Shown: positions 33,721-45,121 of the stretch, one piece after another | How the letters are laid out: every line of letters begins with the position of its first letter | Position numbering within the stretch: the first letter of the stretch is position 1 | NCBI GenBank assembly: GCA_022478985.1 | Contig: JAKSZP010002691.1 | Location: 62,001 to 126,000 of the forward strand | Reading direction: 5' to 3' | Source of the DNA: Massospora cicadina | Lineage: Eukaryota > Entomophthoromycota > Entomophthoromycetes > Entomophthorales > Entomophthoraceae | DNA length: 64,000 nt | Program-made: the position numbers and the translations under genes | The notes under the pieces: model-generated | The model's database searches: none | Told to the model about the DNA's origin: nothing | The model's input: only the letters and a program-made list of their open reading frames with translations

Positions 33721-34660
33721 TTAATGAATTTGATTACTCCAAATGAACTCTAGTCAGCCATCCGCGGTGCACCAAATCAGAAATGCCCAGGCCCTGATGG
33801 CATTCCATATGAATTCTATGAAAAGTACTTCAAATATTTATCCCCACTGCTGCTTGCTTCCTTAACCAGAGCCTTCTAAATATGCACCTTCTACCAGGAG
33901 GGCAAGAGGACTTCACCGTCACACTTTTCAAAAAAGGTGATAATCTAGACCTAGCCAACTGGCGCCCCATTTCTTTAACTAACATGGATACAAAAATTCT
34001 AACTAAAATCATGGCTAATCGTTTAGGGATTGTACCATCTGCCACCATCTTCCCAGAATAATTTGGTTTCATACCCAGAAGGTCAATTTGGGACAACGTG
34101 CACTCTGTGGCTAATGCATGACAGTCCACAGCCTTTGGGGCACTTGTATTCTTGGACCAACAGAAGGCCTATGATAGAGTAAACTGGGTATATCTCAGGG
34201 CCTGCCTCCATCAATTCCGCTTGCCCCCTCGCTTCATCAACTGGGTAATACTGCTTACAGAATCTGCAACAATGGCAGTGCGTGGCCCTGGCTTCCTAAC
34301 GGAAGTAGTCCGCCCTCAAAGGGGCTTGCGACAAGGGGACCCCTTAGCCCACTATTATACAACTTCAGCTTTGACCCACTACTTCGAAATGTGAATGCCC
34401 ACCTCACTAGGGTCCATGTACCAGCCAAGCCCCATTCAAGATGATGGCGTTTGCAGATGACTGTGTGATAGGGGTGTCCAATAATCAAGATGCACACGCG
34501 CTTAAAGCTCTCATCCAGGAGTATTCTCAGGTAAATCTTGCTGCACTGAACGCTTCCAAAACCAAAATCATCCTCCTTGGTTGGTATCAAACCTACTGGG
34601 CCCCAGCAACCAATGCTCAGCCCGGCCCATCTGCTTGCTCACGTGCTCGCCTTCCCTGCT
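33721..34660 (+). pseudogene. LINE-A ORF2 reverse transcriptase
   Basis: KCPGPDGIPYEFYEKY, LANWRPISLTNMDTKILTKI, PE-stop-FGFIPRRSIWDNVHS, LVFLDQQKAYDRVNWVYLRA, QRGLRQGDPLA and MAFADDCVIGVSNNQ give the non-LTR RT blocks in order. The catalytic FADD (34450-34461) is intact. The TAA at 34059-34061 replaces CAA found in LINE-B; LINE-C has the same TAA. Confidence 0.92.
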
Positions 34661-36050
34661 CACCCCACACCGCCCCACTAGTGCTCCCCTTCATGCCACG
34701 CCCTAACATAGGACCTGTCCGCCATCTGGGCGTGCGGGTGGAGGCAGGCGGGTATGCCTCAGAAGTAATGGAAAGTCATATTCTAAACAACATGACAAAG
34801 CGCATCGCCTCCCTCAGAGCCCACCCTACTTCCCTTACTGGCAGGGTTGTTTTAGCCAACTCTATGCTCCCCTCCAAAGTCTGGTTTGGAGCCCACGCCA
34901 TCCCCTTCTCCCCAGGTTTTTCAAATCTATGTATGCCCTTCTGCAAGGGTGGCTTTGATCAGGCCGCCCACCACCAGTTCAGCTTGAGGTCATGTTTAGC
35001 CCTCGTCGTCATGGTGGCATGGGCCTGCTCGACTTTAAAGCCCATGCTGCCAAGATCCTGAGCACCTGGATTGCGGCCATCACCGCCCCTACGCTCCCCA
35101 CCCAACACTGGTCCCGCGCAGCCTGCTCCAACTTCTCCCGAGCTCTGAGCCTTAACAATTCATTGAACCCTCACTCCTTGATGAAATATCTTGTTTCCCA
35201 CCCATCGGCCACAGGTCCTCACGGTACTAAAACCCACTACAAATGAATCCTCCTCTCCATGTGGAGCGCTGAGTGGAAAATTCGTATTAGTGGACACACA
35301 GCCCAGAGAGGCCGCCCCTCTCCTCAGTTCACACAGGAGGTACAGGGGCTACCCATTCAAGATGGCTCGATCCCCACATGGCCCCATGTCCTATCCAGGG
35401 TGGACTACCTGGACATTATGGACATCCCTTATTACATTGAGACCCAGAAGACTATTTGGAAATACGCACACCACTCTCTGTTGCAGCCTCAAATCCGTTC
35501 ACATTTGTGGCGCTGCCTGAGGCGGGTGTACCATACAGCTAAGCGCTCTAACGCTTTACACTCATCCTGTGTCATGTGTGGCCAGTATGGAACGCTGTTC
35601 TACGCCTGGAGAAGTGCCCTACCTCTAAAGTGATATGGCGCGAAGTTCAACGTCTGCTTGGCCAGGATCAAACACATCCCTTCAGTCTGTTGAGAGATAT
35701 GTTTGCTATATCCATGGTATCCCCCTTCCACCCTCCCTCCATACTCTGGTGGTCGCAATCGCCATGTGGACTATCCACACGATTGTCTTGGATGCCATCG
35801 CAGGCTCCACCCCCACCTTCCCAAAAGCTGTTTACAGATTCTAATCCCATTTGGTGGACCACTTTCAGGTGTGGATGTTTGGGTACCTCCCACCGCGTCG
35901 CCGTCAGCTTGTCTCCTCCTGGTTCCCAGTTTGGCTCATCAAATTGGACCCTTTCCTCCACACATGTTTAATTGTGGCTACGGCCCTTTAAACGTTCCCT
36001 CCCCCTCCCCATAGTGGCGTTCCCACTGGCAACAAGAGATAGCATCGTTT
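34661..36050 (+). pseudogene. LINE-A ORF2 C-terminal region with Cys/His finger
   Basis: After RT: GPVRHLGVRVEAGGYA, RIASLRAHPTSLTGRVVLAN, GGMGLLDFKAHAAKILSTW, then LHSSCVMCGQYGTLFYAWRS, which matches the zf-RVT-type C-x2-C...H finger at the end of many LINE ORF2 proteins (LINE-B and -C: FHRLEKCPTSKVIWREVQ). No RNase H domain is readable after it. Confidence 0.82.
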
Positions 36051-36094
36051 CTCTGGGGTGCCTTCTCTGTTACTAAGTTTCATTTCTTTCAGGT

Positions 36095-36151
36095 TGACAT
36101 TTGGAAGTGTCCAACCCTGGTTGGCCTTCCTCACAATAAATTAATTCAAAT
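36095..36151 (+). repeat. LINE-A conserved 3' tail
   Basis: TTTGGAAGTGTCC and GGCCTTCCTCACAATAAATT end the copy, followed by ATTCAAA and the target duplication. There is no poly(A). The same tail ends LINE-B and LINE-C and resembles the tails of M1, M2 and the SINE. Confidence 0.87.
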
Positions 36152-36399
36152 GCAGTTTGTAGTACTTAGTCATGGAAAGGGTTCCCATCTTATTGAGATA
36201 GTTGGGTTCCATCCAAGGATTGCAAAAATTTCAATATTTAATTACTGAATTTCACAATGACAACCTATCGCACCCTCAACTACTTTTTCTCAGAAAGAGG
36301 CAATTGCAGCCACTAAGCTTCCTATCCCACACAAAAATTATGCCTTTGTCAAGGCCCCAGAAGGGGGAGTAGACCCTGTCCTTTTATAAAAGGGTAATG
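36152..36399 (+). pseudogene. K2 chromodomain C-terminal half and pre-LTR tract
   Basis: In the frames after LINE-A the text QFVVL, KGFPSY and SWVPSKDCKNF, then LITEFHND matches the second half of a chromodomain (W-K-G-Y-P...S/T-W-E-P...N...I..F-H). AGAAGGGGGAG at 36361-36371 may be the polypurine tract. CTTTTATAAAAGGGTAA precedes the LTR. Confidence 0.72.
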
Positions 36400-37371
36400 T
36401 AAGGCCCTTGCCTCCAGATATCAGGCTGGATAAGGGTGTGCACCCTTTTAGAGCTAAAAAGGGTTCAAACCCTAAGGCCTTGCCCCTCCACCAATTCTCA
36501 GACCTAGGGCACACCCTTGATGAGAGATGGGTAGCCGCCGTCCCTCCCTCTTAGGCCAATAACTTTTCCCACATTTACTCCTTAACTCAAACCATTCAAG
36601 TGTCCAAATATGCAGATTTTATCTAAAAAATCAAACAACTTTGTTTAGATTTTAAAAACAAGAAACTCTATACCATGGTTCTCATTGCAGTCTCCAACAG
36701 ATAAGTTAATCAGAAGCCAACCTGATTGGGGAAAGCTTACCTATTAATCCAAAACAAAGAAAAAATAAAAGAAAAAGTTTAGAATTGGGATTGAACCCGG
36801 AACTCCATTCTGAACTCAAGAAAGCAAATTTGGGAATTTAAAATTCTGAAAAAACCCAAGGATAGCTTGGAACCATCGACTGATACTATTGAGGGAAGTT
36901 GGGGATTGGAATCATTAAATTAACAAATTTGAGACTGAATTTTATTCCCCATTATCACAATTTAGCTTATTAACCTCCCTTCCCACATCAAGGTTTAAAA
37001 CTCAACATCCTACCTTAGAGAGAGTGTTAGGTTATCATAGTAAATTTTACTTGTAAAAACTATATATCCAAAAGTTCAATTTTGCTATTTATTTTACCAA
37101 TATTATAAAAAGATCCATGATCCTGGTTTTTCCAAAGTGGAAACGCCTAAGGGCCACAATTAATGGCCATATTATGAGAGGAACCCTTAGGTACTAGTAC
37201 AAACCTAACGGTTGGAAGCTGAAACACCCCAATGACAAGAACTCCTTCCTAATCTCCTTCACCTGATACTGGTGGTGCGCAGCTGAGTATTCTGTGCATA
37301 CTGTTGCGGCAGTTTGAGCTACAGAATTCTGAGGCCAGTTTTCTCTTGGCACTTTGTCACCCTAATAAACA
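36400..37371 (+). repeat. K2 3' LTR
   Basis: Starts TGTAAGGCCCTTGCCTCC. It aligns with 24895-25935 but lacks the 60-bp stub and its duplicated site. Confidence 0.87.
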
Positions 37372-38140
37372 TTAGGCGGAGTAGGAGCAGAGACACATGA
37401 ACCTGAGTTGATAATAGCTCTGAGATGATGGTAGGAAATGGAGTGGTAACAACATGGGTTTTAGTTTTATTGCGCGGTGGAGAGGGGGCAAATGTGGTAA
37501 TGGCAGTTGGAGGCAAGGTCACAATTTTCTTAAGGGTATCATTGTGACTACCTCAGAATTAGCACCAAGTTCAGGACCCATACATAGATTGCAACTAAGA
37601 ATATCCTTCAAGATATGGGTAGACCCCTTGACAAACTAATACTTGAAGTTAAACTGAGGAGATCGCAGTGAGTTTGGTTTGCCTGTGCGCTAACCTTTAA
37701 GGTTTGCTATAGTAGAGAAATGACTTATGATTAGTGCGCACAACCATAAAATGTATAGCATCTTAAAGGGTACTTCCAGTGCATCATTGACCAAGAGACA
37801 ATAGCCAACTCTTGAATAGATGGCCTAAATACGCACTCTAACATTAAACATACATTAAATATAAGCCACAATGTGTTCAATCCCATCATGTTCTTGTAAA
37901 AATTTTAGCACCAACTGTGATACCAGAGGAGTCACAAGCCACATTAAAGGACCTATCATTATCAGCATGGTTAAAACAGGGGGTGATGGTGAGAATGTCT
38001 TTATTACTTATCAGCTTGTTGACATTGAGGGATATAAGAAGAAGTGAATTTTTACCAGGGAGAGGGTGAAGGGGAGAGGCTAATTTATAATATTTGGTAT
38101 AAACTTCTTAAGGAGAGTGACTGATCCTGAGTTGCTACGC
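37372..38140 (-). pseudogene. K1 RNase H domain
   Basis: Minus-strand reading near 37890-37990 gives ILTITPCFNHADNDRSFNVACDS, split here as CFNHADNDRSFNVACDSS and GITVGAKIF, matching the RNase H opening of K2 (KPFIVAFDASGTEVSVILL). The part toward 37372 is broken. K2 interrupts the element on the left. Confidence 0.72.
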
Positions 38141-38760
38141 AGTTGCTTCTGCAGACATTGAAGTTTGTCATGAGAGGATGGCATCTAACCTGGAAGGTAA
38201 TATGGGATGACCATCTTTTAGCATCAGATTTCCTAGGAATTGCGCTTTATATTTGTAAAAACTCACACTTAAATGGCTTAGTAACAAAGCCCAGTTTTTT
38301 GAAGTTCTGCGACCTAATCTACAAAATTCTTATTATGTTATTTAGCATTAGGCAAGTGTATTAAAATGTCATCTACGAAAGCAATTGTACAATAAACCAT
38401 GTGGTCATTTATGGAGTCATCATTGCAGCACTAAAAGATAGATGGCGCGTTTTTCAACCAGAAGTCGTAACCTTGAACTAGCATATTCCATACTTGGGGT
38501 CAAATAGTGTCATCTAATCCTGGCCAGACTTGCCCAAACTTAAACCATTACCAAGTAAAGTTTAGAAAAAATCTTGAACTTTAAGAACTCCTAGCCAAAT
38601 GCAGCTTCCAATGGAAGGTGATATGAATCAGAGCTATCACAATAAACAAGTGTTCATAATCCATGCATGGCCTTAAGGTACCATCAGGCTTTCATGCAAA
38701 AATAAAAGGAGGACAGGAGATTTTTCTTGATCATCTAACCCTTCTTCACCATATTGTTTA
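38141..38760 (-). pseudogene. K1 reverse transcriptase
   Basis: The minus strand has KPDGTLRPCMDYEHLF (KPDGT at 38677-38691), the chromovirus K-P-D-G-S-L-R-x-C-V-D-Y-R-x-L-N motif, and MVYCTIAFVDDILIHLPNAK with FVDD at 38368-38379 (both Asp retained). Sequence between is interrupted by stops. Confidence 0.82.
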
Positions 38761-39836
38761 ACAAGTCTTTAACACCGGTATTTCCTCAGTTATGTAGTGA
38801 TAAAGGGGAATTTTAATTTTGATGATGTCAATCGTTAACTAGAAACTCAGAAAAATTATTAGTGCCTTAGCCCTTATTAGCTTCTTCTATATCAAAAACT
38901 TATTTGAATGGCGCAAGTATAAGGGGCAAAGTAGGCATCTCAGGCACTATATCAGATAAAGAATATTTTTTGTTGCCGCCACAGCATTCCCTGTTGCAAC
39001 GCGGGGAATAGGGGAATTTCACCCAAAAGCACGTTAGAGGTGAAGACGGGCATGTTCATCTCTACGTTAATACTTTCTGAGTGTGACGCCATCAACCTAC
39101 CCCAAAAATCACTGGGTATAGAAATTTATAATATAGCTGTGAAGCTTGCCACAAATTCATACTCATGGGCAAAAAAAGCAGTACTTTAACTAAGGGAAGT
39201 ATAAGCATAAGGATATTAGATTTTTCATGGCATGTGCACCAGAGGTAACTTTAGAATCAACGCCTGAAAAACTTTTATATTAATTCAGTTCCCTATGTTC
39301 TCAGTGTCCACAAGGGCAGTTACTGTTACCTAGCGCTCACCTACCTTGATATATGTGGAATAAGAAATAAGCGCAGTCAAATTATTTAATAATATAAAGA
39401 AACCAGAGTGGGAACTAATTCTTAGTCTTAAAATGCTTCCTCACCTTGGTGAATCTGTTTATTAACTGGGTTGGCATATGATATGCCCATGCATATGACA
39501 AAGGAACAAAATCTGGGTCTTTAAGATCTGGAAAAAGGCCGTATATTATATTTTTTCAAATGATGGTTGAACAAGCGGTGCTCTTCACCTGATTACACCA
39601 GTGAGATGTGATAAGTTGTTATTGCTGGATCCGTGGGTTCTATACGGATTGCAACTAATCCTAAAGGTTAATCTGTGATATCTCAGCAAGCATTGAGCTC
39701 TCAGCGCAAGATGATTCGATTTAAAATGAAATTTATTCTTTATAACTTTGGGAAGGGTATAATAGTCATTATGTGGCATTTTTCTTTTCTGGATTAGATG
39801 ACTTTGTATTTAGTACCCCATCTCAAAATTCTTAAT
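38761..39836 (-). pseudogene. K1 pre-RT and protease region
   Basis: Near 39300-39340 the minus strand reads VTVTALVDTENIG, consistent with a protease core (A-L-V/I-D-T-G-S-x-x-N) whose Gly is Glu (DTE at 39300-39308). Only about 500 bp separate this from the 5' LTR, too little for a normal gag, and no CCHC is seen, so gag seems deleted. Confidence 0.6.
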
Positions 39837-40197
39837 TTTTGATTGGGTCATTTTGTTAATATAGGTGTGAGGCAAGAGAAAGCTGGATTTTAGGCACGGT
39901 TTCTAAACACCCCTAACAGTAGCACAGACTGCAAGGTGACAATCGGTCTTGGGGGGTAAATTCATTTGTAGATGGCGAGAGGGTTTTGCATTCTGATGTG
40001 GTAGGAGAGAAAGAGTTCTAGTATTTGGGAAGCAATTATGGTTAATGAACTAATCAGAAACTTTACCATAGTCTTTTCTCCATGAATAACTATCTGGTAA
40101 GCCTTTCCAAATCCCATAGTACATAGAGGTAAACTGTTTGTCATTTTAGAGTAAACGTAAAACTTGGGTAATAGATAACTTTAATGGGAAAATATAA
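39837..40197 (-). repeat. K1 5' LTR, left piece
   Basis: It matches the 3' LTR at 22338-22690 (CAGACTGCAAGG, TTTTCTCCATGAATAACTAT, TTTAATGGGAAAATA). The LTR is interrupted here by LINE-B and continues at 45102. Confidence 0.8.
40178..40197 (+). repeat. LINE-B target-site duplication, left
   Basis: ACTTTAATGGGAAAATATAA is repeated exactly at 45102-45121. The undisturbed K1 3' LTR has a single related site (TTTTAATGGGAAAATACAA, about 22678-22696), proving the insertion point. Confidence 0.93.
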
Positions 40198-40324
40198 ATT
40201 TATTGCGGGGAAGGCCGACCATGGGACAGACACTTCCAAATTTGACCCAAAAGAGACAAAACTTAGTAATAGGAAGGCACCCCAGAGAAGCGATGCTATC
40301 TCTTGTTGCCAGCGGGAACGCCAC

Positions 40325-41640
40325 TTATGGGGAGGGGGAGGGAACGTGTGTAGGGGTCGTAGCAAAAATTGAACACGTGTGGAGAAAGGGGTCTGATTTG
40401 ATGAACCAAACTGGGAACCAGGAGGAGACCAGCTGTCGGCGATGTGGTGGGAGGTATTCAAACATCCACGCTTGAAAGTGGTCCACCAAATGAGACCAGA
40501 ATCTGTGGACAGCTTCTGGGAGGGTGGGGGTGGAGCCTGAGATGGCATCCAAAACAATCGTGTGGATAGTCCACATTGCGATTGCAACTACCAAAGCATG
40601 GAGGGAGGGTGGAAGGGAGGAGGCCATTGATAAATCAAACATATCTCTTAACAGACTGAAGGGATGGTTTTGATCCTGGCCCAGCAGATGTTGAACTTCG
40701 CGCCATATCACTTTAGAGGTAGGACACTTCTCCAGGCGGTGGAACAGCGTTCCATACTGGCCACACATGACGCAGGATGAGTGTAAAGCGTTAGAGTACT
40801 CAGCTGTATGATACACCCGCCTCAGGCAGCGCCACATATGGGAGCGGATTTGAGGCTGCAACTGAGGATGGTGTGCTTATTTCCAGATAGTTTATTGGGT
40901 CTCAATGGATTAAGGGATGTCCATCATGTCAAGGTAGTCCACCCTGGATAGGACATGAGGCCGTGTGGGGATCACGCTATCTTGGATGGGTAGCCCCTGT
41001 ACCTCTTGTGTGAACTGAGGAGAGGGGCAACCTCTTTGGGTTGTATGTCCGCTAATACGAATTCTCCACTCAGCGCTCCGTATGGAGAGGAGGATTCATT
41101 TGTAGTGGGTTTTAGTCCCGTGAGGACCTGTGGCCGATGGGTGTGAAGACAGGTATTTCATCAGGGATTGAGGGTTCAATGGATTGTTGAGGCTCAAGGC
41201 GCGGGAAAAGTTGGAGTGGGGCGCGCGGGACCAGTGTTGGGAGGGGAGCATAGGGGCGGTGACAGCTGCAATCCAGGTACCCAAGATCTTGGCAGCATGG
41301 GATCTGAAGTCAAGCAGGCCCATGCCACCATGATGATGAGGGCCAAACATGACCTCTAACCATACTGGTGGAGGGCGGCCTGACCAAAGCCATCCTTGCA
41401 GCAGGGCACACAAGGATTTAAAGAAGCTTGGGGAGAAGGGGATGGCGTGGGCTCCAAACCAGACTTTGGAGAGGAGCATAGAGTTGGCTAAAACAACCCT
41501 GCCAGTAAGGGAAGTAGGGTGGGCTCTGAGGGAGGCGATGCGCTTTGTCACGTTGTCTAGAATATGACTTTCCATTACTGCTGATGCGTACCCGCCTGCC
41601 TCCACCCACACGCCCAAATGGCAGACCGGCCCTATGGTAG
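40325..41640 (-). pseudogene. LINE-B ORF2 C-terminal region
   Basis: Two long minus frames, 41096-41701 and 40325-40861, cover MFGPHHHGGMGLLDFRSHAA and LHSSCVMCGQYGTLFHRLEK, then KVIWREVQHLLGQDQ. The C-x2-C...H finger follows RT as in LINE-A and -C. A frameshift separates the halves near 40870-41090. Confidence 0.87.
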
Positions 41641-42640
41641 GCGCGGCATGAAGGGGAGCACCAGTGGGGCGGTGTGGGGTGAGCTGGGAGGGCGAGCACA
41701 TGTGCGAGCAGATGGGCCAGGCTGGGAACTGGTTGCTGGGGCCCAGAAGTTTTGAGACCGACCAAGGAGGATGATTTTGGTTTTGGAAGCGTTCAGTGCA
41801 GCATTACTTACCTGGGAATACTCCTGGATGAGAGCTTCAAGTGTGCGTGCATCTTTATTATTAGACACCCCAACCACACAGTACTCTGTAAACGCCAACA
41901 TCTTGACTGGGGCTTGTCCTGGCACATGGACCTCAGTTAGTTGGGCATTCATGTTTCGAAGTAGTGGGTCAAGGCTGAAGTTGTATAAGAGTGGGCTAAG
42001 GGGGTCCCCTTGTCGCAAGCCCCTTTGAGGGCGGACTACTTCCATTAGGAAGCCAGGGCCACATACTGCCATTGTTGCAGATTCCGTTAGCAGCATCACC
42101 CAGTTGATGAAGCAAGGGAGTAAGCGGAATTGATGGAGGCAGGCCCTGAGGTATTCCCAGTTTACTCTATCATAGGCCTTCTGTTGGTCCAAGAATACAA
42201 GTGCCCCAGAGGCTGTGGACTGGCATGCTTTAGCCACAGAGTGCACGTTTTCCCAAATTGACCTTCTGGGTATGAAACCGAATTGTTCTGGGGAGTTGGT
42301 GCAGATGCCATAATCTTTAAACGGTTAGCCATGATTTTTGTTGAAATTTTGTATTCGTGTTAGTTAAAGAAATGGGGCGCCAGTTGGCTAAGTCTAGCTT
42401 GTCCCCTTTCTTGAAGATTGTGACGGTGAAGGCATCTTGTCCTCCTGGTAGGAGGTGCATTTCCAAAAGGCTCTGGTTAAGTGAGGCAAGCAGTAGTGGG
42501 GAAATATATTTTAAGTACTTTTTATAGAATTCATATGGAATGCCATTAGGGCCTGGGCATTTCTGATTTGGTGCACCGCGGATGGCTGTCCTTAATTCAT
42601 TCAGAGTAATCAAATTCATTATTTCTGGGTATCAGAAAAT
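41632..42640 (-). pseudogene. LINE-B ORF2 reverse transcriptase (FADD lost)
   Basis: Frames at 42317-42619 (KCPGPNGIPYEFYKKY) and 41632-42246 (LVFLDQQKAYDRVNWEYLRA, RGLRQGDPLSPLLYNFSLDP) give the RT blocks. At the active site the frame reads MLAFTEYCVVGVSNN: FADD is FTEY (41881-41892), so both catalytic Asp are gone. Unlike LINE-A and -C it keeps CAA (42283-42285) in PEQFGF. Confidence 0.92.
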
Positions 42641-42659
42641 GGTGAGGATGTGAGTGCTG

Positions 42660-43980
42660 TCGAGAAATTTTGCCACTTCAGCTAGTTGAATTGGATTGGA
42701 TTGGTATAACTCAGAGTAATACTTCTATGTTTTGATTGCCACTTCAGCTGGTGTATCTGTGATGGAATCATCCGATCTTCACACCTGTGTGAAGGCCACA
42801 CTCTGGCGTGGTGTGAAAATTACATTTAAAAAAATATGCGGTGCACTTGTTGCCCTTTGTAATGCATTTGCCCTATACTGAACACAAACCCAATGTTTGT
42901 ATTGCCTTTTGAGCGCTTTGAGGTGGGCGGCTGCCTCCACCCACTTCTGGCCCCATGCAGGGCTGTATCCTGTAGCTGGGAAGTTGGACTCCAGGTTTGC
43001 CAACTCTGCCAGAGCGCGCAAAATGACAGCTGATGTGGCTCGTGAGCGTCTGGAGGAGAGGTGGCGAGAGTGGTGGATGGTATCCTCTTTGAAGGTTGCC
43101 CATGTGGAGATGGGGTCTGCACAAAACGGTGCGATAAACTCTTTTGCCAAAGTTGCTGATTCCACCCAAGTGGAGAATCTTAGCGACGCAAGTTTGAGGG
43201 GGCTGGAGTTTGCACCAATGTGGGGCCTTAGACACTGTGACAGGTAGGTGGTAGGTTATTGAGACCAGTCAGTGGTCAGAGAATTCCATTTTTGTTTTTT
43301 TGAAGTGGGAAATGTGGGGTTGGAATTTCTCTGGCGTAAGGATAAGGTCGATGTGGGAGATGGACCTTAATTGGCTGTTGTGGACGTGGGGGTGCATCAT
43401 ATTTTTGAGCAGCGGGGCTCGCCGCGGCAGTGCATCCATTTACCCAAGGGTGGCCTTTAGAACGCGAAGTTCTATGTGACCCTGAGGGCGTGGGAGGAGG
43501 AAGGCAACGGTCCATTGGTGTGTTTAGCCAACAGTTCATGTCACCAACTATGAAAGGGTCTGGGGTAGCGGGAGGGATTTGACTGGTGAGAAAAATTCCT
43601 GACACTCTTGTGCACAGGTTGGGGCAGAGATGTTGACAATAGCATTTGCCACGTCAGCCCATGAGAAAGTGACAATGAGGACTCAGCCATTGAGGAAGGT
43701 TTCCGATGATAAAAATTTGAAGAAATTGTTTCTCTGAACTAGCACCCCACAGTGCTCTGACCAAGAGGATAGGGATGGGAGGAGCATGGTTTTCCAAGCT
43801 TCCTCAGAACCTCATGTACAGTGGGACTCCTGGATGGCCAGGATATCCACAGGTAAATTTTTTTGTAAAAAACTCAGTTTCCTAGCCCAGGATGATGAGG
43901 CCTTGAGTCTGGTGATATTCAACATCCCTAAAGTGAAGGCTTCCCCCTTGCACCTTAGGTGTGAAGGGGTGGGCACCTGG
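42660..43980 (-). pseudogene. LINE-B ORF2 endonuclease and linker
   Basis: Blocks FIVGDMNCWLNTPMDRC (frame 43276-43605), linker FIAPFCADPISTWATFKEDT (42779-43165), and, upstream, LAIQESHCT-stop-GSEE. The in-frame TGA (43812-43814) is at the same codon as in LINE-A and LINE-C. Several frameshifts are present. Confidence 0.85.
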
Positions 43981-43984
43981 GCCC

Positions 43985-45101
43985 ACCAGCCTCCTCTGGA
44001 TCCTCACGGGCCTTCTTGGCAGCGCGGGTGTTTGCAGCAACACTATTGGTAGTTTTGTTAATTTTAGCAGACAGGTTCGCGTTGGCTTTTGCCTTCACTT
44101 TATATTTCCATGACATTGGACAACTTTTTTGTGGTACGGATGAGTTTGGTGCACCATTGAGCAGGTCAAAAAAATTTTCAGGTAGGATGGGCCCCAAGTC
44201 AGTTTTAACCAGAACTTGGTTGCAAAGATTGGGTGAGATCGAGTCCCCCATTGGATCCTCAGATTGGGTGGCCCAATCAGCATGGGTAAGCTAATCTGAT
44301 TGGTTGATGGATTCCCAAGTTGCTTCCACCATGAAGGTATTGATGTCCTCCTGGCTTTGGGAGTGTGGGATAGCGGTGTTGACCTTGGCCGCTTCATTGG
44401 TTGCAGCCCTGTGGGCCTGCTTGGCCTTCTTTCGCTCTTGTGGGGAAATAATCTTTACCAGTAGGTAGCAGCCTTGTGCTCCCCACGGGAAAGCCTCTTT
44501 GGTGCTTGCAGTTGGTTCGTAATGTGCCACTCCGCTGGTCATGGCTACCGAGGGGTGCTCTTGGAATGTGATGCCCTCCCTTGGTGGGGCATGCATGTGT
44601 CTTATGGACAAATGCATCACAGTGGGTGCAGATGGGGGGCGCGCTGTCCATGGTTACCCGGAAAGGGTGGGTGGTATGCCCTTTGATATTAATAAAATTG
44701 GAGTGCGGGATCTGGGTTAGGTCCTTTGCAATCTCCTCATTTGGGGTCAGAACTGTAATGGCTTTGCCAGTACACAGGTGTGGCATCAGCATAAAGTGTT
44801 GCATCTCGAAAGATTGTATTTTGCCATAAATGGTGAGACCATCTTTCAGGTGTTGCTCCAAAATGTCACGTTTTACTGTAGTAGGCAAAAAGTCAAAAGT
44901 GAGGAAAATTTGGTTGGATTTTGTCCATCTGGTGCGTTTGGTTTTGACAACCTGTTGCCCTTCAGGGAGGTCAATCACTACGTGCACCACAGCAGCCTCA
45001 TCTGCTGCCTCCTTGTTTTTGAAACCTAGGTCCAGCCAACCGTGTGACATGGATTGAGGTGCGACGTACACTGCAATTGGGAAAAAAGTGTGCACATCCC
45101 C
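43985..45101 (-). pseudogene. LINE-B ORF1 (RRM-like, CCHC)
   Basis: The 233-residue frame 44394-45095 reads through SHGWLDLGFKNKEAADEAAV, IFLTFDFLPTTVKRDILEQH and the knuckle CTHCDAFVHKTHACP (44589-44630), all four ligands intact. Then the +1 insertion shared with LINE-A shifts the frame to 44291-44620 (GVAHYEPTASTKEAFPWGAQ). The 5' end is cut by truncation. Confidence 0.88.
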
Positions 45102-45121
45102 ACTTTAATGGGAAAATATAA
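45102..45121 (+). repeat. LINE-B target-site duplication, right
   Basis: Exact 20-bp copy of 40178-40197. Confidence 0.93.

Larger units (their letters stand above)
30889..36151 (+). mobile_element. LINE-A: full-length APE-type non-LTR retrotransposon
   Basis: A 5.26-kb copy with the same 5' start as LINE-C (TTTTTCTCTCTCGTTGCAA versus TTTTCTTTCTCGTTGCAA) and the same 3' tail (GTGTCC...GCCTTCC...CAATAAATT). It carries ORF1 (RRM-like plus CCHC) and ORF2 (endonuclease, RT, Cys/His finger). Multiple frameshifts and stops show it is dead. It is inserted inside the chromodomain of K2. Confidence 0.92.
24895..37371 (+). mobile_element. K2: chromodomain Ty3/gypsy (chromovirus), split by LINE-A
   Basis: LTRs at 24895-25935 and 36400-37371 flank a plus-strand pol: RT (27085-27900), RNase H (28000-28480), integrase (29550-30400) and a C-terminal chromodomain cut by LINE-A. 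Chromoviruses use the chromodomain to direct integration to heterochromatin marks, which suits this repeat-dense setting. All frames are broken and the LTRs are strongly diverged. Confidence 0.87.
40198..45101 (-). mobile_element. LINE-B: 5'-truncated LINE with 20-bp duplication
   Basis: A 4.9-kb minus-strand copy of the LINE family. It starts inside the ORF1 RRM-like region (missing about 365 bp compared with LINE-C) and ends with the family tail GCCTTCCCCGCAATAAATTT next to the duplication. ORF1 is otherwise the best preserved of the three. The RT catalytic motif is destroyed. Confidence 0.93.

Noticed and set aside
31234..36014. Many 60-200 residue frames on both strands of LINE-A, and likewise in LINE-B and LINE-C
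   Set aside because: They are pieces or shadows of ORF1 and ORF2; the GC-rich LINE sequence gives long open antisense frames.
36780..36805. B-box-like GGGTTCAATCCC on the minus strand
   Set aside because: One base short of the B-box spacing, no A box upstream, and it belongs to the K2 LTR, where the other LTR copy does not keep it.
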